The notes under the pieces: generated by a model
The model's input: the letters and a program-made list of their open reading frames with translations, nothing else
Database searches by the model: none
Told to the model about the DNA's origin: nothing
Assembly (NCBI GenBank): GCA_000433515.1
Contig: FR891182.1
Location: 11,409 to 19,031, forward strand
Length of the DNA: 7,623 nt
DNA from: Candidatus Colimorpha enterica
GTDB lineage: Bacteria; Bacillota; Clostridia; Oscillospirales; CAG-272
Direction: 5' to 3'
Position numbers and translations under genes: made by a program
Shown here: positions 1 to 5,712 of the stretch, one piece after another
How positions within the stretch are numbered: position 1 is the stretch's first letter
Layout: every line of letters starts with the position of its first letter

Positions 1-2
1 CT

Positions 3-1583
3 CTTGCCGCGGCTGCGGCTGTCATAGGCATCTGCTACGGCACCGGCAGCTTCCCCGGAAGATTTCCGAATCAGTTGAGCGACACTTACCGCGATTACGG
101 CTTTACATATTGCTTTCTTGCCGGAATTGTTGACCGCGGCATCTCAAAGCCCAGCGGCTACGACAATGACTTCAGGGATGTGATCTCGGACATAATCTCC
201 GACGAGCCGACGAAAACGCCGGGGAGCGACACCACGGACAGCACCCCCGACCAACCCCCGGAACAACTGCCGAACATTATTTTCGTTCAGCTTGAGTCGT
301 TTTTTGACCCGTCGTATCTCAAGAGCTTTTCCTTCTCGGAGAACCCGACTCCGGTGTTCTCGGAGCTGAAAAAGAATTACTCGCACGGCAGGCTCAGGGT
401 CCCCACATACGGCGGCGGCACGGCAAATACCGAATTTGAGGTTCTGACCGGCATGAGGATCTGCGATTTCGGGCCGAGCGAGTACCCGTACCAGACCGTT
501 CTTCAGAAAAGCACCTGCGAATCGGTCTGTTACAACCTTTCAGCTCACGGATATACCGCTCACGCCGTTCACAATTACAGGGCTAATTTTTACGACCGGG
601 TGAAGGTGTACGGCAACCTCGGATTCAACACATTCACACCGATAGAATACATGAGCGGTACGGAAGTGAACCCTCTCGGCTGGGCGGACGACAGCGTCCT
701 GACCCGATATGTCATATCGGCGATGGATTCGACCGACGGACCCGACCTTGTGTACTGCGTAACGGTGCAGACACACGGAAAATATCCGACGGTGCCGTTC
801 AGGAACACTGAGGACAGGATAAAAGTGACCGACCTGCCGGAGGATTATCCGGAGGTGCCGCTGACATATTACCTGAATCAGCTCCGGCAGACCGACGAGT
901 TCATCGGAGAGCTTATCTCAGCCGTCGAAAAGACCGGAGAGGACACAGTTATCGTATTTTTCGGCGACCATCTTCCCGACCTGGGGTTTGAGGAGGAGTG
1001 GCTTAAGGACGGAATGACTCTCTATGATACCGAATACGTCATCTGGAGCAGCCGTGGGAGGATCGGTGACAACGAAAACCTCTTCTCATATCAGCTTTCT
1101 GCCAAGACCGTTTCGCTTTTCGGAATAAGCGACGGCGTGCTGACAAAATTCCACCAGACATGGCGCGGTCAAAAGAATTACGAAAAGTATCTTGAAATGA
1201 TCGAATACGACCTGCTGTACGGCGAGTGCTTTGCCTACGGAGGGAGCAATCCGTTTGCCGTGACCGAAGTGAAGCTGGGCGTACGCGACATTGTGATAAC
1301 CGGAGCCGGAAATACCGGCGACGGTGCGGTCATAAGCGGCAGAGGCTTCACGGAGGCAAGCCGGATATACGTAAACGGCATCGTAAGAAAAACCGTATAT
1401 GACGGCGAAAACACACTCACCGCGCCGGGACTTAAGCTGAAGGACGGGGATGCGCTGACGGTCGTTCAGATCTCCGACGGAATTTTCCGCCTCGGACAGA
1501 CCGATGAGTACATTTTCCGGAGTGAAAAAGGCGATTCCTTCCTGAAAGGTATTGCCGACAGCCGTTTTTTATGTTATAATTAA
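3..1583 (+). CDS. LTA synthase family phosphoglycerol transferase, 5'-truncated by window edge
   Basis: The frame is open to the left edge, so the true start lies outside. The TTG at 75 is an internal codon. The visible part begins with the Ala-rich end of a membrane helix, then an extracellular alkaline-phosphatase/sulfatase-fold domain, as in LtaS enzymes, which polymerise or transfer glycerol phosphate from phosphatidylglycerol outside the cell. Active-site residues can be placed by motif: metal-ligand Glu in VQLESF (294-296), nucleophile Thr in GGGTANTEF (420-422), a His in VQTHGKYP (774-776) at the expected substrate-binding position, and the metal pair Asp-His in FFGDHLPD (966-971). A Thr/Pro/Asp-rich linker (about 204-272) separates the helix from the catalytic domain. 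After the catalytic domain, about 95 residues (from about 1270) resemble an IPT/TIG-like immunoglobulin-fold domain (ISGRGFTEASRIYVNG), which S. aureus LtaS lacks. Family assignment is confident. Whether it makes lipoteichoic acid or modifies another polymer is unknown. Confidence 0.93.
   Translation, partial: LAAAAAVIGICYGTGSFPGRFPNQLSDTYRDYGFTYCFLAGIVDRGISKPSGYDNDFRDVISDIISDEPTKTPGSDTTDSTPDQPPEQLPNIIFVQLESFFDPSYLKSFSFSENPTPVFSELKKNYSHGRLRVPTYGGGTANTEFEVLTGMRICDFGPSEYPYQTVLQKSTCESVCYNLSAHGYTAHAVHNYRANFYDRVKVYGNLGFNTFTPIEYMSGTEVNPLGWADDSVLTRYVISAMDSTDGPDLVYCVTVQTHGKYPTVPFRNTEDRIKVTDLPEDYPEVPLTYYLNQLRQTDEFIGELISAVEKTGEDTVIVFFGDHLPDLGFEEEWLKDGMTLYDTEYVIWSSRGRIGDNENLFSYQLSAKTVSLFGISDGVLTKFHQTWRGQKNYEKYLEMIEYDLLYGECFAYGGSNPFAVTEVKLGVRDIVITGAGNTGDGAVISGRGFTEASRIYVNGIVRKTVYDGENTLTAPGLKLKDGDALTVVQISDGIFRLGQTDEYIFRSEKGDSFLKGIADSRFLCYN
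1552..1580 (+). promoter_or_regulatory. Sigma-A promoter with extended -10, inside the 3' end of the LTA synthase gene
   Basis: The -35 is TTGCCG (1552-1557, 4 of 6 to consensus). A 17-bp spacer follows, then a perfect TATAAT (1575-1580) preceded by TGT, giving the extended -10 TGTTATAAT. Transcription would start near 1587 and give a leader of about 34 nt before the ATG at 1621. The -10 box ends at the last codon before the LTA synthase stop, so the oxidoreductase can be expressed independently of the upstream gene. The spacing and exact -10 make this a good prediction, but it was found by eye only. Confidence 0.75.
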
Positions 1584-1620
1584 AAGGATCGTCTGATCAC
1601 GAAAGGATTTACCTAACTGT

Positions 1621-3030
1621 ATGAACACCGATGTAGTAATAGTCGGAGCCGGACCTGCGGGAATATTCACGGCTCTTGAGATGATAAGGAAAGGCTCGAA
1701 GCAGAAAATTGTCATGCTTGACAAGGGCGCGGCTATCGAAAACCGCAGCTGCCCCAAGAGCAGAACCAAGCAGTGCGTCAACTGCAAGCCTTACTGCCAC
1801 ATAACCACCGGCTTCTCCGGCGCAGGCGCGTTCTCCGACGGGAAGCTGTCCCTCAGCTCCGAGGTCGGGGGCGATCTTCCTCAGCTCATCGGCGATGACC
1901 TCGCGCAGGAAATGATCAATTATGCCGACAGCATCTATCTCGAATTCGGCGCTGACGAGCATATCGAGGGACTTGAAAACACCGAAGAGGTCAAGTCTAT
2001 CCGCAAAAGGGCAATTCAGGCGGGGCTGCGCCTTGTCGACTGCCCGATACGCCACATGGGAACCGAAAAGGCGCACGGGATCTATCTCTCAATCGAAAAA
2101 TACCTTGCCGAACACGGTGTCGAGCTGCTTTTCGGCTGTGAATGCACCAACCTCATACTTGAGGACAACGTCTGCCGCGGCATCTACGCGCGTCAGAACG
2201 GTCAGGATATAGAAATTCACGCAAAGCGCACCGTTGTTGCGACAGGGCGCCGCGGAGCCGACTGGCTTGAGGGCATCTGCGCGGAGCACAACATCGCTCA
2301 CCAGCCCGGAACCGTCGATATCGGCGTCAGGGTCGAGGTCAGAAACGAGGTCATGGAGACCGTCAACCGCGTCCTTTACGAATCCAAGCTGATCGGCTAC
2401 CCCAAGCCCTTCAAGAACAAGGTGCGCACCTTCTGCCAGAACCCCGGCGGCTTTGTCAGTCAGGAAAACTATGACGCGGGGCTTGCCGTTGTCAACGGTC
2501 ACTCCTACAAGGAGCTGAAGTCCAACAACACAAACGTTGCGATCCTCTGCTCACACAACTTCAACTCTCCCTTCAATCAGCCGATAGAATACGCAAAAAA
2601 GGTAGGAGAGCTTACAAATATGCTCGGTGCCGGACACATCCTTGTTCAGCGCTTCGGCGATATTCTTGACGGAAAGCGCACATGGCCGAAGGAGCTTGCC
2701 CAGTCCAACATCAAGCCGACTCTCCCCGATGCCGTCGCCGGAGACATCACCGCCGCAATGCCCTACCGCTCCATGATTAACATCATCAACTTCATTCAGG
2801 CGGTCGATCACGTCGTTCCCGGCTTCGCCTCTATCGAAACTCTTCTCTACTCCCCCGAGCTTAAGTTTTACAGCAACCGCGTCAAGATGGACGAAAGCCT
2901 CAACACCTCCATCTCCGGGCTGCACTGCCTCGGCGACTCAAGCGGCTGGACCCGCGGTCTTATGATGGCGTCCGTCATGGGTGTTATCATGGGCAGAAAA
3001 ATAGCCGAAGCCGAAGCTGCTGAGGTGTGA
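1621..3030 (+). CDS. FAD-dependent oxidoreductase, COG2509-like (NAD(P)/FAD-dependent dehydrogenase family)
   Basis: This 469-residue soluble protein begins with a classic dinucleotide-binding beta-alpha-beta fold. VVIVGAGPAG has the GxGxxG at residues 9-14, and an acidic residue (Asp34) follows at the end of strand 2, typical of FAD binding. The stretch after it carries Cys44, Cys52, Cys55 and Cys59 followed by TTGFSGAGAFSDGKLSL, a hallmark of the uncharacterised COG2509 FAD-dependent dehydrogenases. A second FAD-contact segment, VVATGRRG, lies near residue 206. The C-terminal GLHCLGDSSGWTRGLMMAS is the usual last FAD-binding motif. The length is normal for the family and the gene looks intact. 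The physiological substrate is not known to me, and the neighbours do not suggest one. The start is ATG at 1621, preceded by AAAGGA (1602-1607) at a rather long 13-nt spacing. No upstream in-frame start exists between the Shine-Dalgarno and the ATG. Confidence 0.92.
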   Translation: MNTDVVIVGAGPAGIFTALEMIRKGSKQKIVMLDKGAAIENRSCPKSRTKQCVNCKPYCHITTGFSGAGAFSDGKLSLSSEVGGDLPQLIGDDLAQEMINYADSIYLEFGADEHIEGLENTEEVKSIRKRAIQAGLRLVDCPIRHMGTEKAHGIYLSIEKYLAEHGVELLFGCECTNLILEDNVCRGIYARQNGQDIEIHAKRTVVATGRRGADWLEGICAEHNIAHQPGTVDIGVRVEVRNEVMETVNRVLYESKLIGYPKPFKNKVRTFCQNPGGFVSQENYDAGLAVVNGHSYKELKSNNTNVAILCSHNFNSPFNQPIEYAKKVGELTNMLGAGHILVQRFGDILDGKRTWPKELAQSNIKPTLPDAVAGDITAAMPYRSMINIINFIQAVDHVVPGFASIETLLYSPELKFYSNRVKMDESLNTSISGLHCLGDSSGWTRGLMMASVMGVIMGRKIAEAEAAEV

Positions 3031-3037
3031 AAGGAAG

Positions 3038-3108
3038 GACGCCGGGCTCTGCCCGGACCCGCTCAGAACCTTCTTGAAAGAAGGTTCTGAGAACTCCAAG
3101 AACTTTTG
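3038..3108 (+). repeat. 71-bp two-hairpin 3'-end element, copy 1
   Basis: It starts 7 bp after the oxidoreductase stop. It has three parts. Hairpin 1 is CCGGGC-TCT-GCCCGG (3042-3056), embedded in a GC-rich 25-bp block. Hairpin 2 is a perfect 14-bp palindromic arm pair, CTCAGAACCTTCTT / AAGAAGGTTCTGAG (3062-3091). A 17-nt tail, AACTCCAAGAACTTTTG (3092-3108), follows. Copy 2 is present inverted at 3284-3354. A T5 run follows at 3117-3121. It may act as a terminator or 3'-stabilising structure, but the T tract is too far from the stem for a textbook terminator. Confidence 0.85.
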
Positions 3109-3180
3109 AACAAGGGTTTTTATCGGGGTAATCCTTCTCGGGACAGCAGGATAAGAATCTTTAGTCTTTACAATCAAAAT

Positions 3181-3225
3181 AATCCCCCATCTGGCTTACC
3201 TGTCAAGGCAGTCAGGCGGGGGATT
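3181..3225 (-). terminator. Possible terminator hairpin between the two 71-bp elements
   Basis: An 8-bp perfect outer stem, AATCCCCC (3181-3188) and GGGGGATT (3218-3225), encloses 29 nt in which further short pairings (CTG/CAG, CCT/AGG) are possible. Read on the minus strand it is followed by ATTATTTTGATT, which is moderately U-rich. On the plus strand the tail is poorer (TTCAGCTT). It therefore fits best as a back-up terminator for the minus-strand transporter gene, possibly bidirectional. The large loop weakens the call. Confidence 0.45.
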
Positions 3226-3283
3226 TCAGCTTAAACGCGTGTCAGCTTATCGCAGACAAACCCGTTTCTCATATATTTTTTTA

Positions 3284-3354
3284 CAAAAGTTCTTGGGGTT
3301 CCAAGGGGCTTCTTTCAAGAAGCCCCTTGGCGGGTCCGGGCAGAGCCCGGCGTC
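3284..3354 (-). repeat. 71-bp two-hairpin 3'-end element, copy 2 (inverted relative to copy 1)
   Basis: Read on the minus strand, it begins 2 bp after the CNNM transporter stop and has the same three parts in the same order as copy 1. The 25-bp GC-rich block is identical and contains CCGGGC/GCCCGG (3336-3350). Hairpin 2 is a perfect 14-bp arm pair, CCAAGGGGCTTCTT / AAGAAGCCCCTTGG (3301-3330). The tail is AACCCCAAGAACTTTTG (3300-3284), with one change from copy 1. Each of the two convergent genes therefore ends in its own copy, oriented with transcription. Confidence 0.85.
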
Positions 3355-3356
3355 TC

Positions 3357-4610
3357 CTATTCCTCCTCAGCCTCTTCGAGCTTTTTTTCAACGTCGATGA
3401 AGGTAACGCGCTGACCGTCGGTTTCAACGACTGAGACGGAAAGGCATTCAAACTCAAAGGAATCGCCGGCTTCCGGCACTTTTCCGAGCTGCTCCATGAC
3501 CCATCCGCCGAGGGAAATGGTCGTGGAATCGGTTTCGATCCCGAAGAAATCGCAGAAATCGTCAAGATTTACCGAGCAGTCAACCCTCCAGCGGTTTTCG
3601 CCGATCGGGATATATTCCTCCGTGACCTCGTCGTGTTCGTCCCATATTTCGCCGACAAGCTCCTCAAGAATGTCCTCAAGCGTAACGATGCCGAGCGTGC
3701 CGCCGTATTCGTCAAGAATGACAGCCATCTGCGACTTTGTCTCCTGAAGCAGCTTCAGAAGCTCGTCGATTTTTTCGGATTTCAGCACAAAAAGCGGTTT
3801 TGTCATGATATCGCGGATGCTTTTTGCGGTGATCCCGGTGCCGTCGTAGAAATCCTTCATGTTCAGTATGCCGATGATATTGTCAATACTGTCCTCGTAC
3901 ACCGGCAGACGGGCAAATTTCGACTGGGTAAATACCTCAGCGATCTCCTCCTTGGTGCTTTCGATATTGACCGCCTCAAGATCGACGCGGTGGGTGAGGA
4001 TATCCTCCGCGCGCATATCGTTGAATTCGATCGCGTTCTTGAGCAGGTCGCCCTCCTCGCTGTCGATGGTTCCGCCCTCCCGCACCTCTTCGACGAGCAT
4101 GAGAAGCTCCTCCTGCGACATCTTGCTGTCGGACTCAAGGTGCAGAACCTTTGAAATGAGCTTTTTCCAGAGCCCGAACAGGAAGTTCAGCGGCGTGAAT
4201 ATCCAGATAAGCACCCGTATGATCGGCGCGGAGAACATCGCAAGCTTCTCCGGGCAGTCCTTTGCCACGTTTTTCGGGGTGATCTCGCCGAAGATAAGGA
4301 CAAGGACGGTTATAACCGCAGTCGAGACCGTAGCGCCTATATCGCCGTACAGCCTGACAAAAAGCACCGTTCCGATCGACGCGGCAGTCAGGTTGACTAT
4401 GTTGTTTCCGATAAGTATCGTCGAGAGCAGCCTGTCATAGTTTTCGTTCAGCCTGTTGACAAGCGCGGCTCTCTTGTTTCCCTTCTCCGCCATCGTGCGG
4501 AGCCGTGTTTTGTTGCATGACAGAAATGCCGTTTCCGTGGCGGAAAAATATCCCGACATCAGAATAAGCACTGCAAGCGCGATAATATTCCGTATGTTTT
4601 CCGGATTCAT
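3357..4610 (-). CDS. CNNM/CorC (HlyC) family divalent-cation transporter
   Basis: This full-length 417-residue membrane protein has the standard order: CNNM/DUF21 transmembrane domain (about 1-150), acidic linker, CBS pair (about 200-325) and C-terminal CorC_HlyC domain (about 333-412). Hydrophobic helices lie near 8-22, 61-85, 95-110 and 124-148. The conserved transport-site motifs are all visible: SATE (23-26), GNNIVN (68-73) and GEITPK (108-113). So are the CBS signatures ARLPVYEDSIDNIIGILN and MAVILDEYGGTLGIVTLEDILEELVGEI (split between 233-250 and 295-322). Family members move Mg2+ (sometimes Co2+), commonly outward with Na+ exchange, and the CBS pair senses ATP/Mg2+. Older annotations as a hemolysin are misleading. 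The start is ATG at 4610 with AAGGAG (4626-4621) spaced 10 nt away. It has its own promoter and a leader of about 220 nt, unusual for a housekeeping transporter. Import versus export cannot be decided from sequence. Confidence 0.96.
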   Translation of the reverse strand: MNPENIRNIIALAVLILMSGYFSATETAFLSCNKTRLRTMAEKGNKRAALVNRLNENYDRLLSTILIGNNIVNLTAASIGTVLFVRLYGDIGATVSTAVITVLVLIFGEITPKNVAKDCPEKLAMFSAPIIRVLIWIFTPLNFLFGLWKKLISKVLHLESDSKMSQEELLMLVEEVREGGTIDSEEGDLLKNAIEFNDMRAEDILTHRVDLEAVNIESTKEEIAEVFTQSKFARLPVYEDSIDNIIGILNMKDFYDGTGITAKSIRDIMTKPLFVLKSEKIDELLKLLQETKSQMAVILDEYGGTLGIVTLEDILEELVGEIWDEHDEVTEEYIPIGENRWRVDCSVNLDDFCDFFGIETDSTTISLGGWVMEQLGKVPEAGDSFEFECLSVSVVETDGQRVTFIDVEKKLEEAEEE

Positions 4611-4639
4611 TGAAAAATTTCTCCTTATACTGTGTTACA

Positions 4640-4667
4640 GCCGGTCGTAATCGCCGGATCGACCGGC
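4640..4667 (-). promoter_or_regulatory. Stable leader hairpin just upstream of the CNNM ribosome binding site
   Basis: A perfect 8-bp stem, GCCGGTCG (4667-4660) with CGACCGGC (4647-4640), has a 12-nt loop. No U-tract follows, so it is not a terminator. It ends 13 nt before the AAGGAG at 4626-4621. It could insulate the ribosome binding site, stabilise the processed 5' end, or pair alternatively with upstream leader RNA. No alternative partner was convincing by eye. Confidence 0.6.
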
Positions 4668-4686
4668 ATTTTCCTGAAATAAGCGC

Positions 4687-4720
4687 AAAAAAGCACATCC
4701 GCACAAAAAATCAGATGCGC
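4687..4720 (-). terminator. Intrinsic-terminator-like attenuator in the CNNM leader
   Basis: On the minus strand, GCGCATC (4720-4714) pairs with GATGTGC (4699-4693): 7 bp with one G-U, around a 14-nt loop. Six T residues (4692-4687) follow immediately. It lies downstream of a strong promoter and upstream of the CNNM start, so it would stop transcription before the transporter gene. The stop codon of the short leader ORF (TGA, 4713-4711) abuts the 5' arm, so a ribosome finishing that ORF would cover the arm and block the hairpin. The stem is modest and the loop U-rich, so strength is uncertain. Confidence 0.6.
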
Positions 4721-4791
4721 AGATATGCATAAATACAGCAGTAAAAAGAGCAGTTACGGTTATTATTGTCGTCGTTACTGTCTCCGTCCAT
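4711..4791 (-). CDS. Candidate leader peptide (26 aa) upstream of the CNNM transporter
   Basis: A short ORF starts at ATG 4791-4789 and ends at TGA 4713-4711. It is preceded by GGAGG (4808-4804) at 12-nt spacing. A second in-frame ATG at 4803-4801, touching the GGAGG, would add four residues. The peptide begins MDGDSNDDNNN, acidic and Asn-rich, and then becomes Cys/Tyr/hydrophobic (CSFYCCIYAYLRI). Its last codons form the 5' arm of the attenuator hairpin, as in classical translation-coupled attenuation. A second, weaker hairpin (CAGTAACG/CGTAACTG, 4780-4751, one A-A mismatch) lies in its early codons. I do not recognise a homologue. A 26-codon ORF can arise by chance, so the call rests on position: promoter, Shine-Dalgarno, ORF, terminator and transporter, in that order. 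Confidence 0.45.
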   Translation of the reverse strand: MDGDSNDDNNNRNCSFYCCIYAYLRI

Positions 4792-4838
4792 CGGGCGTAT
4801 CATCCTCCATTCTCGGTCGCTGGTATAACGTATGATTG

Positions 4839-4867
4839 ATTATAACAGATAATTCCGCCCCCGTCAA
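4839..4867 (-). promoter_or_regulatory. Strong sigma-A promoter for the CNNM transporter and its leader
   Basis: On the minus strand, TTGACG (4867-4862, 5 of 6) is followed by a 17-bp spacer and a perfect TATAAT (4844-4839). TGT before it makes an extended -10, the same TGTTATAAT as at the oxidoreductase promoter. The predicted start is near 4832, giving a 5' leader of about 222 nt before the ATG at 4610. Confidence 0.88.
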
Positions 4868-4878
4868 TAGGAAAAGCG

Positions 4879-4913
4879 AAAAAACCGTGTGATTCTGCGG
4901 TACAAACAGAACC
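4879..4913 (-). terminator. Weak candidate terminator of the ABC operon
   Basis: Downstream of the ATPase stop on the minus strand, GGTTCTG (4913-4907) can pair with CAGAATC (4897-4891): 7 bp with one G-U, 9-nt loop. Six T residues at 4884-4879 lie 6 nt beyond the stem. The gap makes termination doubtful. Read-through into the CNNM promoter region is possible. Confidence 0.3.
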
Positions 4914-4950
4914 GACGCGTTTTTCTCCGGATTTTTCTCCGACACCCGCC

Positions 4951-5688
4951 TCACATCCTGCTCAATTCCATTGCCTTTTCATCGGAATTCCGTCTGTATC
5001 TGCCGTCCCTGTCGCGGAAGAGACGTATCTTTCCTCCGTCCATTTTGAAGATCCTGTCGGCGTGCTCGGCGATCGTCAGGTCATGGGTCACCATTATTAT
5101 GGTCTGTCCTATGGCTTTTTTTGTCTCAAGAAGCAGGCGCAGGACCTCGTCGGCGTTCTCCCGGTCAAGATTTCCGGTAGGCTCGTCGGCAAAAAGCACC
5201 TGAGGACGGTTTATCAGCGCGCGGGCGATAGCGACCCTCTGCTGCTGTCCGCCGGAAAGCTCCGACGGCAGATGATTCAGCCTGTCGCGCAGTCCGAGAA
5301 TGTCGATCAGCTTCTTCAGATGCTCCTCGTAGGTGAAATCCTTTCTGTCGCACATGACCGCGGGGATCATTATGTTTTCAAGCGCGGTGAACTGCGGAAT
5401 AAGGTTGTGCTTCTGGAATATGAACCCGGTATAGCGCCCTCTGAAACGGCTCAGCTCGTCCTTTTTCATCTTCATGATGTCGTTTCCGCGTATCTTCACG
5501 GTCCCGGAATTCGCGCGGTCAAGCCCGGCGCACACATGCAGAAGAGTACTCTTTCCGGAGCCGGACGAACCCATGATCGCGACGAACTCCCCGTCCTCGA
5601 CCGAGAGATTGACACGGTCAACGGCGGTTATCGTCACGTCGTACTGCTTATACAGCCTGATAACATTGCTTGCCTCAAGAATCGGCAT
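4951..5688 (-). CDS. ABC transporter ATP-binding protein (MacB/LolD/BceA-like)
   Basis: This complete 245-residue nucleotide-binding subunit has every catalytic element: Walker A GSSGSGKST (40-48), Q-loop Gln92 in FIFQKHNL, signature LSGGQQQ (144-150), Walker B VLFADEP with catalytic Glu169, D-loop NLD (173-175) and switch His202 in VTHD. The pattern matches the type VII ABC family (MacB, LolD, FtsE, BceA), whose partners are FtsX-like permeases. These systems use ATP hydrolysis to move or pull on substrates at the outer membrane face rather than to drive conventional channel transport. It lies 24 nt behind the permease gene, with AAAGGAG (5704-5698) 9 nt before the ATG at 5688, so the two are one operon. 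After the H-loop region there is a basic, Arg-rich tail (about 222-245) with no domain I recognise. Confidence 0.97.
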   Translation of the reverse strand: MPILEASNVIRLYKQYDVTITAVDRVNLSVEDGEFVAIMGSSGSGKSTLLHVCAGLDRANSGTVKIRGNDIMKMKKDELSRFRGRYTGFIFQKHNLIPQFTALENIMIPAVMCDRKDFTYEEHLKKLIDILGLRDRLNHLPSELSGGQQQRVAIARALINRPQVLFADEPTGNLDRENADEVLRLLLETKKAIGQTIIMVTHDLTIAEHADRIFKMDGGKIRLFRDRDGRYRRNSDEKAMELSRM

Positions 5689-5712
5689 AATATTCGTCTC
5701 CTTTCGCTCCGG

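Noticed and set aside
75..77. TTG as the start codon of the LTA synthase family gene
   Set aside because: The frame is open upstream to position 3 and encodes an Ala-rich hydrophobic segment consistent with the last membrane helix. The gene simply begins outside the window.
3038..3354. A single 317-bp MITE or insertion with 71-bp terminal inverted repeats
   Set aside because: No flanking target-site duplication is visible, and the ends coincide with two different stop codons in sense orientation. Two separate 3'-end elements explain this better. A MITE is not fully excluded without other genomic copies.
3859..4440. A 193-codon plus-strand frame antisense to the CNNM gene (and another at 3633-4154)
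   Set aside because: Both lie fully inside the well-supported transporter gene, have Ser/Arg-rich low-information products, and lack a convincing ribosome binding site.
4920..4941. Direct repeat of TTTTTCTCCG separated by 2 bp, after the ABC ATPase gene
   Set aside because: Short, low-complexity and only two copies. Nothing nearby suggests a binding site.
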